Source of the DNA: Brienomyrus brachyistius
Lineage: Eukaryota; Chordata; Actinopteri; Osteoglossiformes; Mormyridae
Reading direction: 5' to 3'
Length of the DNA stretch: 64,000 bases
Assembly: GCF_023856365.1 (NCBI RefSeq)
Contig: NC_064541.1
Coordinates: forward strand, 21,099,214 to 21,163,213
Shown here: positions 59,511-64,000 of the stretch, piece by piece
How positions within the stretch are numbered: position 1 is the stretch's first letter
Layout of the letters: each line of letters begins with the position of its first letter
Program-made: the position numbers and the translations under genes
The notes under the pieces: model-generated
Database searches by the model: none
What the model was told of the DNA's origin: nothing
What the model saw: only the letters and a program-made list of their open reading frames with translations

Positions 59511-61555
59511 GCTGCACTTCCGCTAAAGGAGCTTCTCCTTATCCACTTTTTCAGCAGTATTTCCCTACTTTTTGGCAGTAACGTGTCCCGCTTGCAGCCC
59601 ACATGACTCTCTGTCTCGATAATAGGTGTTTCCCCCTCCCTGCAGTAAGACATTAGTCTCAAAAATCTAAAGTGTGACCCAGTATAAGCAGATCAGTTTG
59701 ACAATTATTTCAGAATGAAAAATGTGAGCCAAACTTCTTGGCTGCAGCCGAAGTCACAATGTGTTGTGAAAAAGAAAGTATTGAAGAAAGTACTTTGAAA
59801 TGGTAGGAAACCAACTTTCTTTTCAACCAATGGGTAGTTAAATTGGAGGGTTGTGTTGCCTGGTGCTAGGTCTGCCACATTACACATTCTCTGTTTGTCT
59901 GTTTTGACTGCTGCTCAAGTCTTCAAAACATGATGGATTACTTCAGGACCTCCCAGAAATCCAGCAGTAAAGGAGACCATAGCTTTGTGGCTGTTAAATG
60001 ACTGAACATTGCCTTTAAGTGTACAGGACTGATTGAAAGTCTGTTGAGTTTGCTGTAGTCTGTGTATAGAAAGCCCAACCATAATGTGGGACACTAGTCT
60101 GGAAAAAATTACTTGGTTGATTCCACTGTTTCCCAATCCATGTTGCAAATCCAGCAATGAGGATACCTGAGAGGCATGTGTTTACTGTACATCTGTCATC
60201 TGCTACACATGGTTTATGCAGAGGACTGTGCAGTCCTAGTGTGGAGATCCATGAGTAAGCTGACGGTCATTTGGAGATCTATGGGTAAACAGATGGCTGT
60301 GTGTGGAGATCCAAATGCAGGCTGAGGGCCTTGTGGCTCTAGTGTGGAGATGACACAATTTCCCAGTCCATGCCACAAGTGTGGATGATGCTAACCTAGA
60401 GGTGTGTGTTTGAAGTACATCTGCTCCTGTTCCTTTAAATCAGGCAGGACCTGAAAGTTCATCAGTGCCTGTCCCTCTGGCTTCCAGAAAAGCAGGGAGG
60501 AGCAGCTCGTGCTCCTTTATCACTCCCTGCACACTGAGGTCAAAGCCCCCCACACCTCAACCCAGTGGTTCTTTCCTCTCTCTTTATGCAAACCAGCACC
60601 CCCACCCCAAGCCTGAGCTGTTCCCTGTGGCCTCTTAAACTTGTGCTTATCTCTTGCGCAAACATGGGCTGGTCTGGCAAGGAGAGCGTGAGGCACCAAG
60701 ACGAGGGGGCACTCAGTGCGTCAGCCTCCCTCTCTCTTGATCCCACTGTGCGTGACCTCTGCACTGCCTAGAGTTTGCAACGGTAAGTTGATATTCTATA
60801 AGAACATATTTTGCCAACCAAACGTTTGTTTATCTCCCGTGTTAGATTCATTGATGCTATGTGATACCAGTCCCATGTAGCCCTCAAGTAGAAGTCACAA
60901 CTGATTGGATGACTTACCAGTCTGATACGTGCCCAGCTCGCCAGTCCCAGGAAGGGCACCTGAGAAGGGCATCCACCCATGGCCAGAACTCTCCCCTGGG
61001 TGCAGTAGTGACAGGACAGCACAGTGGTGAAGGGCACAGACTCCTGACCTGCATGCATCCAGGCTGTAAACCGACAGAACATTTTCTTAACCTGAATGGC
61101 TCCAACTAAAATGAATAATAGCAAGCTGCCCTACATAAGTGTTTGCTGAGCCACCTAACATTATTGTAAGCGTGTCTGAGGCTGGCTGTTCTTACGTGTC
61201 AGCACATGTCTGGGCAAGTACTGGTCCTGTCTGTGGAGTGCAACGGGGTTAGTTGATCCTGGTCGGCAGAGAGTTCACACTGAAAACGGGAGTCCGTGGC
61301 CCCCCTCGTCACCCTTACTGGGTAAACACAACCGGCGCAGCCAGACAGACACGACGTGCTTGTGGGTATGATTGTTATTGCTGCTTCTATTGTTTATTTA
61401 ACTGAAGCTGCTGCTAATCTGCGTTGTGCGGTTTGATGGCTTGTCCTCTCTGCTTTTCATATGTGCTTCCTGACAAGAGCTTGCCTGCATACCTCCATAT
61501 TGCTGAGGCTCTTAGAACCAGGTAATCTTAATCTGTACCAAGGTGATGCCTATGT
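59511..61555. other. Non-coding stretch, nothing recognised
   Basis: Related phrases such as GTGTGGAGAT and CCCAATCCATG recur at 60125-60375, hinting at an old low-copy duplication. No exon recognised. Confidence 0.4.
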
Positions 61556-61557
61556 AG

Positions 61558-61599
<42 letters not shown>

Positions 61600-61600
61600 A
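61558..61600. repeat. (TG)n microsatellite
   Basis: About 19 TG units. Confidence 0.95.
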
Positions 61601-61679
61601 GTGATCCTTATGCAGGAGTGTATTTGTGTTTGGAGTGGATTTTATGTAGGTATATGCATTTTTGTATGTACTGTATTAC

Positions 61680-61880
61680 ATTGTGGCATCCTGTAACTTT
61701 TAACCTTGTGGGGACATTTTTCCAGTCCCAACAAGGATAACCACAATTTTATACAAATTTGTGAATGCAACCATGTTTTGTTTATGGTTATTGCTGGGTA
61801 GGGGTTAAGGATGTCATAGTTGGGATTAGAGTTTTGCCCAGAGAAATGAGTGGAGAGTCCCCAGTAAGATATGAATATGT
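61680..61880 (+). repeat. Interspersed repeat with (GT)n end, copy 2
   Basis: Partner of 56290-56525, with CCTTGTGGGGACATTTTTCC, TAGGGGTTAAGGATGTCATA and TTGGGATTAGAGTTTTGCCC. Confidence 0.65.
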
Positions 61881-61881
61881 G

Positions 61882-61882
<1 letters not shown>

Positions 61883-61936
<54 letters not shown>
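61883..61936. repeat. (TG)n(GA)n microsatellite
   Basis: About 21 TG units followed by GAGAGAGAGAGAG, forming the end of the repeat copy just upstream. Confidence 0.95.
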
Positions 61937-61937
<1 letters not shown>

Positions 61938-62743
61938 CAGCATGCCACCCTCTGGCTCTCATCACCCCTCAATGTCGTGGTGTTGCAGAAACCTCTGAAT
62001 CCTACGCCTTATGTATTAAACAATCAAAGCAATATTAGTAATAAGATTTACAAGATTTACCTGCTTCATGGAACCTTCTGGAAAAAAGCTACTTAACCTC
62101 TCATCTGATATCTGTGACTGGCAGTAAACGTGGGCAGGAGATGCTGGATGTGTGTCGGTGCTGAGCATCTGAGTGCTGCTTATTACGTCATCTGCACTTC
62201 CAGAAGTGGCCTTGGCAGGATCCCACCTCAGAAAGCCTGTATCCCCTCCCTCCCCCGTTCAGCGCTAAATGCTTTTATGTCTTTCAGTGCTGTGGGCTAA
62301 TCCTACCACATTACATTAAGGGGAACTCAGAGCCTCATAATCTTCGAGAGGTAACGGCAAACGCAGCAGCAACAAGACATGCACTTAATTGGATGTGACC
62401 TTCAATGTAAATGTTAGCAAAGTTGTTTTTAATCATTATCGTTATAACTTATCAATTACCCATTAACAAGTGCATTTGACTGGTTATATATTAATTGCTA
62501 AAAGGCTGTTGCATGCTCGCATGGACGAGTAAACCATATGCTTGATAGAATGTGATAGAATGTCTGAACCCTGCCCTCCCCATTGCTAGCTGAGCGATCG
62601 TCTTTTAGATATAATGCAGGAAAATGACTGAATACGAATAAATTTGTTATTATATCATTTATATTTATATTATTTCAGTTGCTTGGTGGTTGATGATTGA
62701 AGGTCTAAAGTTCCAATTTCTGTCTAAAATTCTAGCTGAATGT

Positions 62744-62890
62744 CGGGGGGGGTGCGTGGCTAAGCCTCTGTGCCTGTGCTCGGAAGATCACTGGGTCAGT
62801 CCTCGACAGAATAGTCACAAGGCTCTGAACTGCCCTTATATCCTTCTGGGGCACCATTTATCTCAAGGGAAAGACAGGATACGTGAATGA
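62744..62890 (+). mobile_element. tRNA-derived SINE
   Basis: GTGCGTGGCTAAGCCTCTGT, GTGCTCGGAAGATCACTGGG and GACAGAATAGTCACAAGGC repeat the head and body order of the family, with a short (GAAT)n end at 62887-62901. Confidence 0.6.
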
Positions 62891-63186
62891 ATGAATGAAT
62901 TCCAATGTACTTGTGCAAATAAAGTATCATTTTGAAATTCATTGCTGGGTTTTAAGATTATGCATGTACTTCACTACACTTAACTATGACTGATCACCAT
63001 TATTCAAAAGAATTTTGAGGGAAAAAATGGACATAGAGCAGTGGAATTCCTTAGTGCCTGCGGTGGGCTAGAATGGACATGCCTGCATCCATGCCCCAGA
63101 GACGCGAAAGAAGATTGAACTCCTCTGATCGTTTCCATTCTGATTCCAGCTCTCTGTGGACGGACTCATCTCTTTGCGAAGTAGAG

Positions 63187-63999
63187 TTATTCGGAAGCTG
63201 AAATATCCGAAGTTCTCCTCCACTTAATTTTCGGAGAGAAAGGTTCTGTCTCGCTCTGCGTCTTGTGGTTGGAATACCGAGCGCAGACATGTCGTAGGAC
63301 GTGCCGGGTGACTCTCTTAAATGAAACTGGAGCGTGAGGGCTGATCAAAGCCGTTCTGCTTCTTTGAGGGAATGAGCTTCTCTCTACTGCATCTGAATGT
63401 GAGGCTATTTTGGTTGTGGGCTCAGGATCGGATACAGTCTGCTGAGGTTTGCTCAGTACTGGTGTGGGCTCAGGATCGGATACAGTCTGCTGAGGTTTGC
63501 TCAGTACTGGTGTGGGCTCAGGATCTGATACAGTCTGCTGAGGTTTGCTCAGTACTGGTGTGGGCTCAGGATCGGATACAGTCTGCTGAGGTTTGCTCAG
63601 TACTGGTGTGGGCTCAGGATCTGATACAGTCTGCTGAGGTTTGGTCAGTACTGCTGTGGGCTCAGGATCTGATACAGTCTGCTGAGGTTTGCTCAGTACT
63701 GGTGTGGGCTCAGGATCGGATACAGTCTGCTGAGGTTTGCTCAGTACTGGTGTGGGCTCAGGATCGGATACAGTCTGCTGAGGTTTGCTCAGTACTGGTG
63801 TGGGCTCAGGATCTGATACAGTCTGCTGAGGTTTGCTCAGTACTGGTGTGGGCTCAGGATCTGATACAGTCTGCTGAGGTTTGCTCAGTACTGGTGTGGG
63901 CTCAGGATCTGATACAGTCTGCTGAGGTTTGCTCAGTACTGGTGTGGGCTCAGGACTCCAAACTATGTGCTGCAGAGCCAGGGAGTGATTAACTGCCAC
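63187..63999 (-). CDS. Hypothetical repeat-containing frame, open at right edge
   Basis: A minus-strand frame with no stop from the window edge to 63187, at least 270 residues. About 11 copies of a 16-residue unit (PEPTPVLSKPQQTVSD), rich in Pro and Ser/Thr, are followed by ~80 non-repeated basic residues ending KIKWRRTSDISASE. No initiating ATG lies near the edge (the first codon there is GTG), so if real it is the 3' part of a longer exon. The commonest unit difference (CGGAT/CTGAT on the plus strand) is synonymous in this frame, but Arg/Leu in the competing plus frame. I recognise no family. It may equally be a non-coding 48-bp minisatellite. Confidence 0.35.
   Translation of the reverse strand: MAVNHSLALQHIVWSPEPTPVLSKPQQTVSDPEPTPVLSKPQQTVSDPEPTPVLSKPQQTVSDPEPTPVLSKPQQTVSDPEPTPVLSKPQQTVSDPEPTPVLSKPQQTVSDPEPTAVLTKPQQTVSDPEPTPVLSKPQQTVSDPEPTPVLSKPQQTVSDPEPTPVLSKPQQTVSDPEPTPVLSKPQQTVSDPEPTTKIASHSDAVERSSFPQRSRTALISPHAPVSFKRVTRHVLRHVCARYSNHKTQSETEPFSPKIKWRRTSDISASE
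63412..63957. repeat. 48-bp tandem repeat, ~11 copies
   Basis: The unit is GTGGGCTCAGGATCGGATAC, AGTCTGCTGAGGTTTGCTCA, GTACTGGT. One unit near 63640 has GGTCAGTACTGCT instead. Length is constant, and the period, a multiple of three, keeps several frames open. Confidence 0.97.
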
Positions 64000-64000
64000 C

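Overview
This looks like a window from a bony-fish (teleost-type) nuclear genome. The evidence is one spliced vertebrate gene with GT/AG introns, long AT-rich non-coding stretches, many microsatellites, and repeats typical of fish: DANA/mermaid-like SINEs ending in (GGAT)n, other tRNA-headed SINEs, L2/CR1-like LINEs, Tc1-like, hAT-like and pogo/Tigger-like DNA elements. I cannot fix the species. Nothing is bacterial: there is no operon, CRISPR array or prophage.

Only one protein-coding gene is fully supported: a five-exon FAM8A1 orthologue on the + strand (8513-12920, 343 codons before the stop), an RDD-family ER membrane protein. All four introns have GT/AG borders and keep frame. The 8.5 kb upstream holds a reverse-transcriptase fossil, a 5'-truncated L2-like LINE whose 3' region has expanded into a 26-copy minisatellite carrying TTAGGG pairs, a pogo/Tigger-like element with TA target duplication, and two diverged copies of a ~350-430 bp segment, one lying just upstream of the gene.

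From about 14.5 to 63 kb I see no convincing exon. This part is intergenic or the inside of a very large intron. It has two CpG-rich patches (19.7-20.0 and 22.3-22.5 kb) that could be promoters of an unseen gene, SINE copies, internal duplications, a 43-bp-arm hairpin at 29.3 kb, and two nested-insertion sites. At 36.4-38.8 kb a LINE sits inside a Tc1-like element. At 49.7-52.2 kb a mermaid-like SINE sits inside a hAT-like element, which itself split an older tRNA-type SINE. The mermaid-like SINE carries a ~75-unit, 15-bp tandem array. Minisatellites of 41 bp (40.5 kb) and 62 bp (58.7 kb) follow. The right edge has a 48-bp repeat that encodes a 16-residue unit in a minus-strand frame open to the window end, possibly part of an exon.

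Most long open frames here are by-products of tandem repeats whose period is a multiple of three, or of mobile-element remains. I found no new molecular system; the interesting content is repeat architecture.
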